Source: CAIYXB01 sp038146805 | Lineage (GTDB): Bacteria; Cyanobacteriota; Vampirovibrionia; LMEP-6097 | Direction: 5' to 3' | NCBI GenBank assembly: GCA_038146805.1 | Contig: JAYQSH010000011.1 | Span: forward strand, 158,210 to 222,209 | DNA: 64,000 nucleotides | Shown here: positions 54,313 through 62,763 of the stretch, in pieces | How the letters are laid out: each line of letters begins with the position of its first letter | How positions within the stretch are numbered: position 1 is the stretch's first letter | Position numbers and translations under genes: made by a program | The notes under the pieces: model-generated | The model's database searches: none | The model's input: only the letters and a program-made list of their open reading frames with translations | Told to the model about the DNA's origin: nothing

Positions 54313-54654
54313 ATGACAAAGTATACAGTATTGCATAATCCTCGTTGTACAAAATCAAGAAATGCTCTCAAACTTCTTGAAGAACAAGGAGTTAGCTTTG
54401 AGGTTAGAGAATACTTAGTTGATAATTTAGATCTAAAAGAATTAACAAAGCTATTAGCTATTGGTGATTTTGATATCAAAGATCTAATCAGAAACAAAGA
54501 AGCAAAAGAAGCTGCAATTGAAACCAAAAACAAAAATGAAACACAGTTACTTAAAGCGATTGAGGCAAATCCTAAAATAATGCAAAGACCTGTTGTCATT
54601 AAAAATAAAAAAGCAACTATTGCAAGAGATGATGATTGGTTTACTAGACTCTAA
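54313..54654 (+). CDS. ArsC/Spx-type reductase
   Basis: 113 residues. The thioredoxin-fold ArsC family signature is present: HNPRCTKSRNAL (Cys12), FEVREYLVDNLDLKEL, the RPVV cis-Pro segment and a C-terminal DDDWFTRL. The single Cys at the active site fits the glutaredoxin-linked arsenate reductase or YffB type; true arsenate activity is not proved. The following transporter gene overlaps its stop (TAATG). No arsR or arsB lies near. Confidence 0.88.
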   Translation: MTKYTVLHNPRCTKSRNALKLLEEQGVSFEVREYLVDNLDLKELTKLLAIGDFDIKDLIRNKEAKEAAIETKNKNETQLLKAIEANPKIMQRPVVIKNKKATIARDDDWFTRL

Positions 54655-55598
54655 TGTTGATAAAAAATCTTTGTGAGAAATATTTTTTTTTAATTGTTAG
54701 TTTTTTTGCTTTACTTGGATGTTTACAATGGAATTTTTCAAAATCAATTTTTCCTTTTGTAGAAATAATGCTTGCTATTGTAATTTTTTCTATGGCATTA
54801 ACTTTAGATACTGAAGACTTTAAAAAAAGCCTTAGTAATTATCACAGCTTATTTCTTGGGCTTTTTTGCCAATATTTTTTTATGCCTTTACTGGCTTTTT
54901 TAATATCATGGCTCTTCAATCTTTCGAGCGACCTTGCAATAGGTATGTTATTGGTTGGCTCTTGTCCGGGAGGTACAGTATCAAATGTTATGACTTACAT
55001 TGCACGCGGTGACTTAGCTTTATCTATTTCCATGACTTTTATATCAACAATGATCGCTCCTGTTATGATCCCAAGCTTAATGTATCTTTATGCACATCAA
55101 TGGGTACGCATCGACACATTTGGTTTACTTGTGAGTACTGCAAAAGTAGTTTTATTACCAATCATAGTTGGACTTATTATCAAAAAAATACTTAAAGGTA
55201 AAAGTCACACACATATCCATAACTATGCTTCTTTAATTTCAATTTTATTTGTTTCATTAATCATTCATACTATGGTTGCAGTAAATTTCCAAAAATTCTT
55301 TGATTACAAAATCTCTCAATCACAGCTTATAGTACTCTTTTTGGCCATTATTATTCATAATGCCCTTGGCTATATTCTGTCTTATTACACTGCAAAGAAA
55401 CTTTTTAAAAATAAACTAGAACAAAATAAAGCAATCAGCATTGAAGTAGGAGTGCAAAATTCAGGGCTAGCCTCAATATTAGCGATTCAATTTTTTAACC
55501 CAATCTCGGTGATTCCTGCAATTCTTTGCGCCTCATGGCATAGTATATCTGGCAGTGCCTTAGCTAATGTTTGGAACAAAAAACTTATACACAGCTGA
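54654..55598 (+). CDS. BASS-family (bile acid:Na+ symporter-like) transporter
   Basis: 314 residues and about nine or ten membrane helices. GSCPGGTVSNVMTYIARGDLALSISMT is the diagnostic family block, and a second half has EVGVQNSGLASILAIQFF. These transporters move organic anions (bile acids, pyruvate, pantothenate and others) with sodium; the ACR3 arsenite pumps are a related group, so the pairing with an ArsC-like gene is suggestive but not proof. Translationally coupled to the upstream gene. Confidence 0.9.
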   Translation: MLIKNLCEKYFFLIVSFFALLGCLQWNFSKSIFPFVEIMLAIVIFSMALTLDTEDFKKSLSNYHSLFLGLFCQYFFMPLLAFLISWLFNLSSDLAIGMLLVGSCPGGTVSNVMTYIARGDLALSISMTFISTMIAPVMIPSLMYLYAHQWVRIDTFGLLVSTAKVVLLPIIVGLIIKKILKGKSHTHIHNYASLISILFVSLIIHTMVAVNFQKFFDYKISQSQLIVLFLAIIIHNALGYILSYYTAKKLFKNKLEQNKAISIEVGVQNSGLASILAIQFFNPISVIPAILCASWHSISGSALANVWNKKLIHS

Positions 55599-55737
55599 AA
55601 ACACCTATGAATAGCAGGCTTCAATATGTTAATATATTTTACCTGTGGGACTCAATACAAATAAATCAAGATCAAGACTTTTAAAAAACAACGAATTGAT
55701 CTTGAATATAAAATGCCCTTTAAAGAGGTGTCTATAA

Positions 55738-56740
55738 ATGCAGGTTGCTCTAGAGCCAAATCTTGCATTTAATGATTTTATGCGTGCACAGCATTTAAAT
55801 TTTGAACGCGATAATTCCCAGAGCAACGAAAACAATAACCAAAACTTTTTAAAAAAAATTCACGAATTTACAAACCACCCTTTAATCAATCCTATATTAG
55901 CATTTGGAGATGTTAGTTCAGCTGTTACAGATTTTATGCAACTACCAAATTTTACAAAAAAATTAATCGATAATGGATCTTTATTTTTAACAAAAGCCAT
56001 GATGGTTTTACGTTACGCCGAGACTGGAATTTCTGCCCTACAAAAAAACCGTATCGTAGAAGCGCTTGGTAGATTTCTTGGTATTGGTATTTTGCCATTA
56101 GCAAAAATATACGACTTAAATATGGCATCTGGCTTAGCGGAATTTATTCCACAAATAGATCTATCACTCGAAAGTAAATTGGGCAAAGAAAAAAACCTAT
56201 ACTAGTTTTAGTGAGAATATTAATCTCTGGAAAAAAGCCTTTTTAAAAAATTGCTCAGAAATAAAAGCAGCTGGTCTTGGAGCTAAACGTAAAATCTTGC
56301 CAGACTTTAATATAGAACAAATCAAAAAAATCTTTAACAACATTTGGCTAATTTTAAGCGGTAAAAAAAATCTCAACTTTACAAGTAAAGAAAAAGGTCA
56401 CACCTTAACCTTTGCTGGAATTATAAATTTCATTGGTGCAGGAATCGGTGTTACTTTAGGTAGAAGCTCTAGAAATATTTGGAACAAAATTGGCGGGTCT
56501 GTAAGAGTCTTAGGTAGTATGATTGCAGACTTTACTTTATTAAGTCATAACGATCGAGAAATGAATAAAGCTGGAATGATATTTACTGTGGCAGGTCTAA
56601 TTGATTTGGTACAAAGGTTTTTACCTGATAAATACTTAAATACCATCAACCATATTAATATCATCAACACCATGTTAGGTACACAAATCATTGCAAATAG
56701 AACACACCAAAAAAATGCTCTAAACTATGAAGTTTATTAA
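55738..56740 (+). pseudogene. Unknown protein family X, frameshifted copy
   Basis: Two frames, 55738-56205 and 56297-56740, belong to one gene of about 330 residues. Adding one A to the A7 run at 56189-56195 changes GKEKNLY-stop into GKEKKTYTSFSENINLWKKA and continues without a stop to 56740. It is homologous to the intact 352-residue gene at 15326-16384 across most of its length, with the same Lys-rich and hydrophobic blocks. Function unknown. It is not flanked by repeat A. Confidence 0.7.
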
Positions 56741-56797
56741 GACACGGTAGCTTTTGCTAATAAAGTCTTAAAGTCTTAGGGTTTAATGAAAAAGTAA

Positions 56798-57634
56798 ATG
56801 ATTTTTTCTGAGTTACTGCACAAAAAGAAAAAAGATATCGATAGGATTTTGATATCTTTTTTTGAGCAAGCACAAAAAAACCAAAATCATCATCAGGATT
56901 TATTACTGACAATTTTACTTGCACGCTTTAATAAAGAAAATGAGCAACATGAATTTTACAACTTGAAAAAAAATTCTTTTTTTGTGGAATCAACCCAACA
57001 TGAATTTTTTTCTACTTATCATGATACTTCTGTTGACTACTACAAAAAGATCCATCCTCACCTTAAAAGCCAAAAGGAATTTTACGAATACATGCAGCTA
57101 ACTCAATCAGAAAACGATATTAAGCTTGAAGAGATGAGTATTCAAATTGAACTGATGATTTACTTAAAAATTTGGGAAACACGAGCATTTATTAGAAGAT
57201 TAGTACAAATTTTTAATTTACAAGAAGCAAAGAATTTCAACTGGGATCTAAAAATTGACTATGCCTCCACTGAACTCAAAATGATAAGTAACAAAACACA
57301 AAAAACTGAATTGCAAGAATTAATAAAAGACATATATAAATCAAGCTTAAGAAATGCTATCGCTCACTCTGAATTTTTCATAGAAAACAGAAAAATCTAC
57401 TTGACTAATCTACCTAAAGATATTGAGCAAATTAAGACTGAATACAGCTTTGAAGAGTGGGCTATCCTATACCACTCAACTGCTTTACTCTACAAAAAAT
57501 TCTTAGAAAGCGTTGAATCTTACTATGATTTTTACGTTAAACTGGCAAACGACAAAGAGTTACATTTTCTTGATAGAAGTAAGAAACAACAAAAAATTAT
57601 TTTTGTAGACAAGCAATGGAAATTAACTCTTTAG
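56798..57634 (+). CDS. HEPN-like helical protein (possible RNase)
   Basis: 278 residues, helical, no signal or membrane segment. Near the end, residues 183-200 read SLRNAIAHSEFFIENRKIYL, with an R-N-x-x-x-H set (Arg185, His190) of the kind found in HEPN-fold nucleases (RX4-6H motif). The preceding helices fit a HEPN bundle. Such proteins occur in toxin-antitoxin, Abi and RNA-processing systems; no partner gene is obvious. It is convergent with the large secreted protein, 3 bp away. Confidence 0.55.
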   Translation: MIFSELLHKKKKDIDRILISFFEQAQKNQNHHQDLLLTILLARFNKENEQHEFYNLKKNSFFVESTQHEFFSTYHDTSVDYYKKIHPHLKSQKEFYEYMQLTQSENDIKLEEMSIQIELMIYLKIWETRAFIRRLVQIFNLQEAKNFNWDLKIDYASTELKMISNKTQKTELQELIKDIYKSSLRNAIAHSEFFIENRKIYLTNLPKDIEQIKTEYSFEEWAILYHSTALLYKKFLESVESYYDFYVKLANDKELHFLDRSKKQQKIIFVDKQWKLTL

Positions 57635-57637
57635 ATT

Positions 57638-60055
57638 TTACTCTTGTAAAACGGCTAAGTACATACCTAAGCTTTCTTCATTATCACTATTTAGAATGAT
57701 AAGCCTAGCATCACTAGAAACATAACCATTGATTTCATCATTTCCAGCAACAAAAGAAATGGCACCTGTTTCACTTAAAGTATATGCAATTCCAGCACCT
57801 GAAAACTCTACAGTTGAAGTAGTAACAGAATCACTACTAGCAGTAGCTTTATCAAAACTAGTCTTATTAAAATCCGTGATTGAAAGTTGTGAACTAGAAT
57901 CAAAACTCAAAGTACCAAGATCACCACTTTCAATAGTACGACCACCTTGATCATTAAAAGCAAAATTTAAACTTAAAATGCGATAGCTCTTAGAACTTAA
58001 ATCTAATTGAGAAATTGGTTTTTTAACTGCAAAGATCATTTGTCTATCAGCTGCAGAAATAACCTTGCGACCACCTCTTGCACCTCTTACTCCATAATCA
58101 CCAGCATAAGCCATAGTTAATATTTCAGTATCTGCAGTTGAAAATCCTGTAAACAATACTGATGAACCAGGCTCTTGATCATCAAGCTGAATAATCACTC
58201 TATCTTTTTTGAAATTAAGACTAGCAGTCCCCTCAATGACTTCATCATTAACGTCAACGTAATAACTAGATCCTGTTTCAGAACCACAACCAATGTTCGT
58301 CATGTTAATAAAAGTTTGCGATAAATTATAAGTTACATTAGTGTTGTCAAAATTCACATCACCCAAGAAAGTGATTGCTCCAAAAGAAGAAGACTCTACT
58401 GAGTAACCAAGTCCAACAAGTCCATAGTCACCACTTATATCACCCACAGCAATATCAGATTTTTTGATGATACTACCAAAACCAACGGTATACTCATATT
58501 CAGTATCGCCTTGAGGTGAAATGTTATAGCCTGTATCTTGTGAACTTGACAAGAACATATTATCACCAACTGGAATCATATTCATAACACTTGGTAAAGA
58601 TCTATATATATATGTGCCATCTGGATTATCAAAAGTCTCTTCAAAAGCAGGCTCGGCAAAACTAATTACTCTATTAGCATCAACCGTCATATAAAAATTA
58701 CCCTGTTCATCAGTATTTCGACCAGCACTTTCTATACCAGAATCTGCTTCAACTTCATAACAACCCGGACCTTGGTCATCATTACCATCATCATTGCGTA
58801 AATTCAAAGATAGTCTATTTTGCCCTAAGCGAGAATCATCTTCATCGTCACCATAATTATTATAAGAAAAAGCTGAAGCATTCGTATAAAAACCTCTTCC
58901 CGGCTTAACAACCATTGCTCCAACTTCATCTGGTTTATACATTCTGCCTGATGTTAAATTTGTTGAAATATCAATTCTTTCATTAGATGTAATTCTTGTA
59001 TCAAAAAATACGACACTATAATCACCAGCAATACCTTGAGCAACAACTTCAAGATCATTTGTTTCTGTACTAGTATCATCATCAGCAGCAACACCAATCA
59101 TATTATTTAAAAATTCCTCGTAAGAATCTTTTAAATTAGTAATAGATTCTTCTAAAGTATCTTCATATAAAGGATTTAAATCTTGCATTTGCTCATCTAA
59201 TCCTTCTGCTTCAACATCAGTAAAATTATCAAAACTTATTTCATCTAGAGCGTCTAAACCAATCTCAGTTGGATCTACAATTGCTTCTTGAATTAATTCA
59301 AAGATAGCTTCTGTTCCCGGATTGATATCAACTTCATCACCAAATAATGGACAATGCATATCTTCACCGGCTTCCTCACCCTCAACAATGACCGCATACT
59401 CAGAGTTAAAATCCGCTTCTGCAGGCATCGGCATTTCAAACTCTCCATCTTCGTCTGTGACAGCAGTTGCTAAAGGCTCACCAACTGTTTCACCGGTTTC
59501 TGTATCAATTTGAACCAAATCAACAACAACTCCATCTGGGTTTTCTACATTTCGTACACGAAGATTTCTATTTCTGATTTTTCGTTGAGATCTTGATCTA
59601 AAACTATCTACATTAGCAGTCGGTATAGTAACTTTTCCTGAAATTTGTACAGCATCTGCATCTAAATTAACGTTAAATTTTTTGTTTTTTATTTTGTATT
59701 TTTTCTTATATTTTTTTGGAAAAACAACCATCAATTTAGCTCTAGAGCTTCGAGAAATATCTTGCCCATCTTTAAGGCTTAAAGTCACTGAACCAGAGTT
59801 GCCAATAATTCCATTAGTATATGGAATAGAAATTTTTTTTGAACTTAGGGTTAATAATTTTGATTTTAGTTTAACTCTAGCGACTAAATTACCAGATCCT
59901 GACAGTTTATTAATATTGTCATCAAGACTTACAGTAAAACTTAAACTTGAGTTGTCATTATCAATACGCAAATTATTTTTGCTTAGAGTTGGCACAACGG
60001 CAAAGCTTGCTTTTGCAATAAACAAAAAGCCTAAAACGGTTAAGATCTTTTTCAT
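57638..60055 (-). CDS. Large secreted beta-rich protein (805 aa)
   Basis: Signal peptide MKKILTVLGFLFIAKASFA. Residues about 30-150 are beta strands with Lys-rich turns. Residues 165-240 form a carboxypeptidase-regulatory or invasin-like beta domain (DTETGETVGEPLATAVTDED). The rest is Asp/Ser/Gly-rich strand-turn sequence with repeated VGDISGDYGLVGLGYS-like units. No sortase or membrane anchor is seen. Probably a surface or extracellular structural protein. It is divergent from a TetR regulator 82 bp away, which may control it. Confidence 0.75.
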   Translation of the reverse strand: MKKILTVLGFLFIAKASFAVVPTLSKNNLRIDNDNSSLSFTVSLDDNINKLSGSGNLVARVKLKSKLLTLSSKKISIPYTNGIIGNSGSVTLSLKDGQDISRSSRAKLMVVFPKKYKKKYKIKNKKFNVNLDADAVQISGKVTIPTANVDSFRSRSQRKIRNRNLRVRNVENPDGVVVDLVQIDTETGETVGEPLATAVTDEDGEFEMPMPAEADFNSEYAVIVEGEEAGEDMHCPLFGDEVDINPGTEAIFELIQEAIVDPTEIGLDALDEISFDNFTDVEAEGLDEQMQDLNPLYEDTLEESITNLKDSYEEFLNNMIGVAADDDTSTETNDLEVVAQGIAGDYSVVFFDTRITSNERIDISTNLTSGRMYKPDEVGAMVVKPGRGFYTNASAFSYNNYGDDEDDSRLGQNRLSLNLRNDDGNDDQGPGCYEVEADSGIESAGRNTDEQGNFYMTVDANRVISFAEPAFEETFDNPDGTYIYRSLPSVMNMIPVGDNMFLSSSQDTGYNISPQGDTEYEYTVGFGSIIKKSDIAVGDISGDYGLVGLGYSVESSSFGAITFLGDVNFDNTNVTYNLSQTFINMTNIGCGSETGSSYYVDVNDEVIEGTASLNFKKDRVIIQLDDQEPGSSVLFTGFSTADTEILTMAYAGDYGVRGARGGRKVISAADRQMIFAVKKPISQLDLSSKSYRILSLNFAFNDQGGRTIESGDLGTLSFDSSSQLSITDFNKTSFDKATASSDSVTTSTVEFSGAGIAYTLSETGAISFVAGNDEINGYVSSDARLIILNSDNEESLGMYLAVLQE

Positions 60056-60137
60056 ATTTAGATATTACATTAATTTTCGAAAAAACAAAATGTAATTACG
60101 ACACAGTTTTTGTGGAATAATTAAATAGTGTTCAATT

Positions 60138-60722
60138 ATGGCTAGACGTAACGACCACAGTAAAGAAGAACTGCAAGCACTTATATTAAGTTCAGCAAAA
60201 GAACTTGTGCGTAAAAATGGTACAGAAGGATTAAGTGCTAGAAAACTAGCTTCGAAAATCAAGTATACACCGGGGACTATCTATAGTTTTTACAAAAACA
60301 TAGATGATTTAGTAATGCATATCAATGCTTACAGCCTTGATTTTATTAACCTTGAAATAAAAAAACTAACAACAGTAAACCACAAAAATATTTTAAGAAG
60401 TATTTGCAAAATATTTTTCAACTTTAATGAGAATGAAAAAAACCTTTGGCAGTTATTGTTTGAATATAAATACAGCAAAAAAACAAAAATACCAATTTGG
60501 TACCAAGAAAAAATTAATTTAATTTTAGACAAAATCGAAAAAACACTTTTAAAAATTTCTAAGAACAAAATTATTGCACATAAGCTTTCAAGAGTTTTTT
60601 GGACTGGGCTTTTTGGCGTAATTAGTCAAAACAACAACTACAAGATAAAAATTTCAAAATCACTACAAAAAACTGAATTAATGGATAGTTTTTTAGATCA
60701 TTTTTTAAAGGGTTTGATTTAA
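60138..60722 (+). CDS. TetR-family transcriptional regulator
   Basis: 194 residues. The N-terminal 50 residues are a TetR DNA-binding domain (LILSSAKELVRKNGTEGLSA, RKLASKIKYTPGTIYSFYKN). The C-terminal ligand domain is helical without known family markers. Divergent from the 805-residue secreted protein, whose promoter it is placed to control. The 3' end overlaps the convergent HTH gene by 18 bp. Confidence 0.88.
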   Translation: MARRNDHSKEELQALILSSAKELVRKNGTEGLSARKLASKIKYTPGTIYSFYKNIDDLVMHINAYSLDFINLEIKKLTTVNHKNILRSICKIFFNFNENEKNLWQLLFEYKYSKKTKIPIWYQEKINLILDKIEKTLLKISKNKIIAHKLSRVFWTGLFGVISQNNNYKIKISKSLQKTELMDSFLDHFLKGLI

Positions 60723-61091
60723 TATATTTGCATTAGACCTTTTGAGTTCTAAGAATTTTTGCTTTGCTTTAGCCTTGATTGGTTTTTGTTTGCTTGGTTG
60801 GTTGAAATCTTTACAAAATGAAAAATTAGAATCTATGATTTCTGAAAGAACTAATTTGACTTTTGAATTATATTGTTTAGATTGATGAATTACATTTTTA
60901 AGTTTTATTTTGTAGGTTTTATAAACTTGTTCAATTCTTTGTCTTGAAACTCCATATTCATTTGCAATAATGTCATAAGTTGGGTGCTCTAATTGCTGAG
61001 TCGCTGGGTTCATCTTACCAAAGAATTTATAGATTAAGACTTGTCTAATATCATTAGCATCCATCTTTGCATCTGGCTTTGTTATCCTCAC
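60705..61091 (-). CDS. Small HTH protein (sigma-70 region 4-like), possibly 5'-truncated
   Basis: 128 residues from GTG at 61091. The middle has YDIIANEYGVSRQRIEQVYKTY, a helix-turn-helix like sigma-70 region 4 or sigma-like regulators; the tail is basic. The frame stays open upstream through about 40 more codons (FDLNLNQLPSVPV...) with no good start until a stop near 61222, so the original gene may have begun further upstream, toward repeat A at 61265. Function unknown. Confidence 0.55.
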   Translation of the reverse strand: MRITKPDAKMDANDIRQVLIYKFFGKMNPATQQLEHPTYDIIANEYGVSRQRIEQVYKTYKIKLKNVIHQSKQYNSKVKLVLSEIIDSNFSFCKDFNQPSKQKPIKAKAKQKFLELKRSNANILNQTL

Positions 61092-61264
61092 TGCTAATTT
61101 TAGTATATCATCTTTTAAAATAGCTTTAATAGCTTTTATATCTGCAACAAATTTTTGTTCTTCACTAAGTACTGGAACGCTTGGTAATTGGTTTAAATTC
61201 AGGTCAAATAGATCGGCTTTTAGATAACGATACTAGACTAGCTTCATCTAAAATGGGACTGATT

Positions 61265-61329
61265 CCAAACCCTACTTATGCCCAAATCTAAAGACTCGAG
61301 ATACTTATTACGGGTTTGGAAGCACGCCC
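61265..61329 (+). repeat. Dispersed repeat A, 65-bp terminal fragment
   Basis: Same GGGCGTGC-end segment as at 16431-16538, beginning CCAAACCCTACTTATGCCC. A GGGACTGATT piece of the MITE end precedes it at 61255. It lies between the two HTH genes. Confidence 0.85.
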
Positions 61330-61392
61330 AAAATACAAGGGATTACAAAAAGACTTCGAAGACATATTTTAAGACAATTTCTATTGCCAAAT

Positions 61393-62304
61393 ATGCTCAA
61401 TTCAGTCGCCGCGGAAAAACAGTCAAGGCTTATATCTTACTCATTTCCAGAAACAACTGCAAGTATGGATATAAATCAAAAATTGGCTCTTGCTAATAAA
61501 TTACTTAATTTTGAGCCGAGTCCTTTTTCAATATTTTTTAATCCCTATATAAAAGGTTTTAGCATTGAAGAAATTTCTTTATACTTAAATCAAGATCAAA
61601 CAAAAATTGCAAACTGCTTAGACAAAGACTTAGCTCTTTTTAGAAAACAAATTGCCAATACAACAAAAATAGCTTTACCAAGTGAAATCAATAAAGAGAT
61701 CTTTGCGAACCTAAGCAAAGAAGAAAGACTAGCAATAACCGAAAGTCTTTCAGGCAAACAAATACCTGAGATTTTCCAAACTCAAAAACAAGAGTTTGAA
61801 AAAGAAGAAACCTTAAGAAGTACACTTAGTCGAGCATGCCAAAAACTTGGTATAACAAAAAAAGTTTTAGATAGACTTAGAAGTAAAAGTGCTGCAGAAA
61901 AGGCACAAGACACAAGTGAAACAAATTCTATTTTTATTGCACGACGTTTATTGAGAATTGTTAAAACCAAAGGAATCAATCCTCCTCAAGGAATTTCTCA
62001 ACAGAATCTTCAAAAATACCAATGGCAACTGGCAAATTTCATGATCGATTACATCAACAAAAATCAATCTGATATTGCTCAGATATGGACACAATATTTA
62101 GCTGGAGCAAGTTCACCGTATTTAGCAGAAATGCATAATATAGACAAAAAACAACTACAAATACAGCTTGCAAATTCAAATCGTCAATTTATTAAAGCCG
62201 TTACAACATTTAACAATGAATATTCTGCTAAGCAAGGCTTAACCAAAACAAAAGAAGTAAATTCTATAAAAAACAACAAAAACAATACACAAATGGCAGT
62301 TTAG
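61393..62304 (+). CDS. Hypothetical HTH-containing protein (303 aa)
   Basis: Start uncertain: ATG at 61393 or at 61465 (MDINQKLALANKLL). Helical, Gln/Lys-rich. A GFSIEEISLYLNQDQTKIANCL segment and a later KLGITKKVLDRLRS segment resemble helix-turn-helix units, and the order of helices recalls sigma-factor or AbrB-type regulators without a match I trust. It lies beside a second HTH gene across a repeat. Confidence 0.5.
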   Translation: MLNSVAAEKQSRLISYSFPETTASMDINQKLALANKLLNFEPSPFSIFFNPYIKGFSIEEISLYLNQDQTKIANCLDKDLALFRKQIANTTKIALPSEINKEIFANLSKEERLAITESLSGKQIPEIFQTQKQEFEKEETLRSTLSRACQKLGITKKVLDRLRSKSAAEKAQDTSETNSIFIARRLLRIVKTKGINPPQGISQQNLQKYQWQLANFMIDYINKNQSDIAQIWTQYLAGASSPYLAEMHNIDKKQLQIQLANSNRQFIKAVTTFNNEYSAKQGLTKTKEVNSIKNNKNNTQMAV

Positions 62305-62313
62305 TTTTTACAA

Positions 62314-62435
62314 GGTACTGTTAAAAAATTTGATAACAAAGCTTAAGAGTGACGAAAAAGTCCGAGTTTAGTGGTTACAAATGATGCCTTTTAAGACAGC
62401 AGATTAACGCAATTATCGGGATATGTTAAAAGTAA
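62314..62435 (+). repeat. Repeat family R, copy 3 (122 bp, degenerate)
   Basis: GGTACTGTTAAAAAATTTG at the left and GATATGTTAAAAGTAAC at the right; the interior keeps GAGTTTAGTGG and ACAAATGATGCC but is the most diverged copy. It occupies part of the 459-bp non-coding stretch 62305-62763, which also has a CCCCT...AGGGG hairpin near 62513-62535 and nothing else I can name. Confidence 0.7.
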
Positions 62436-62763
62436 CTAAATGACATAATTGATACAATGTAAACAAGTAGTACACTTTAAGCCTTATCTCAATGAGTATT
62501 AACGCCTAGTCCCCTCTGAAAAAATTTTAGGGGTTGTTGACAAGCAAATAAAAAGTATTTTTCAATTTAAAAACACAAGATTCTGGATGCTTTAAGCATT
62601 AAAGAAGCTAGATTAAATATTGTTAATCAGAACATAGTCCTTTTTAAGAAATCTAGTCTAAATGTAGGATACGTTTTTTTTACATTTTACAGATATTAAT
62701 AATGAGCAAGTTATTGAAACGCATTATTTATTTAAATTTTGACGTAAAGTAACTTAATTAAAA

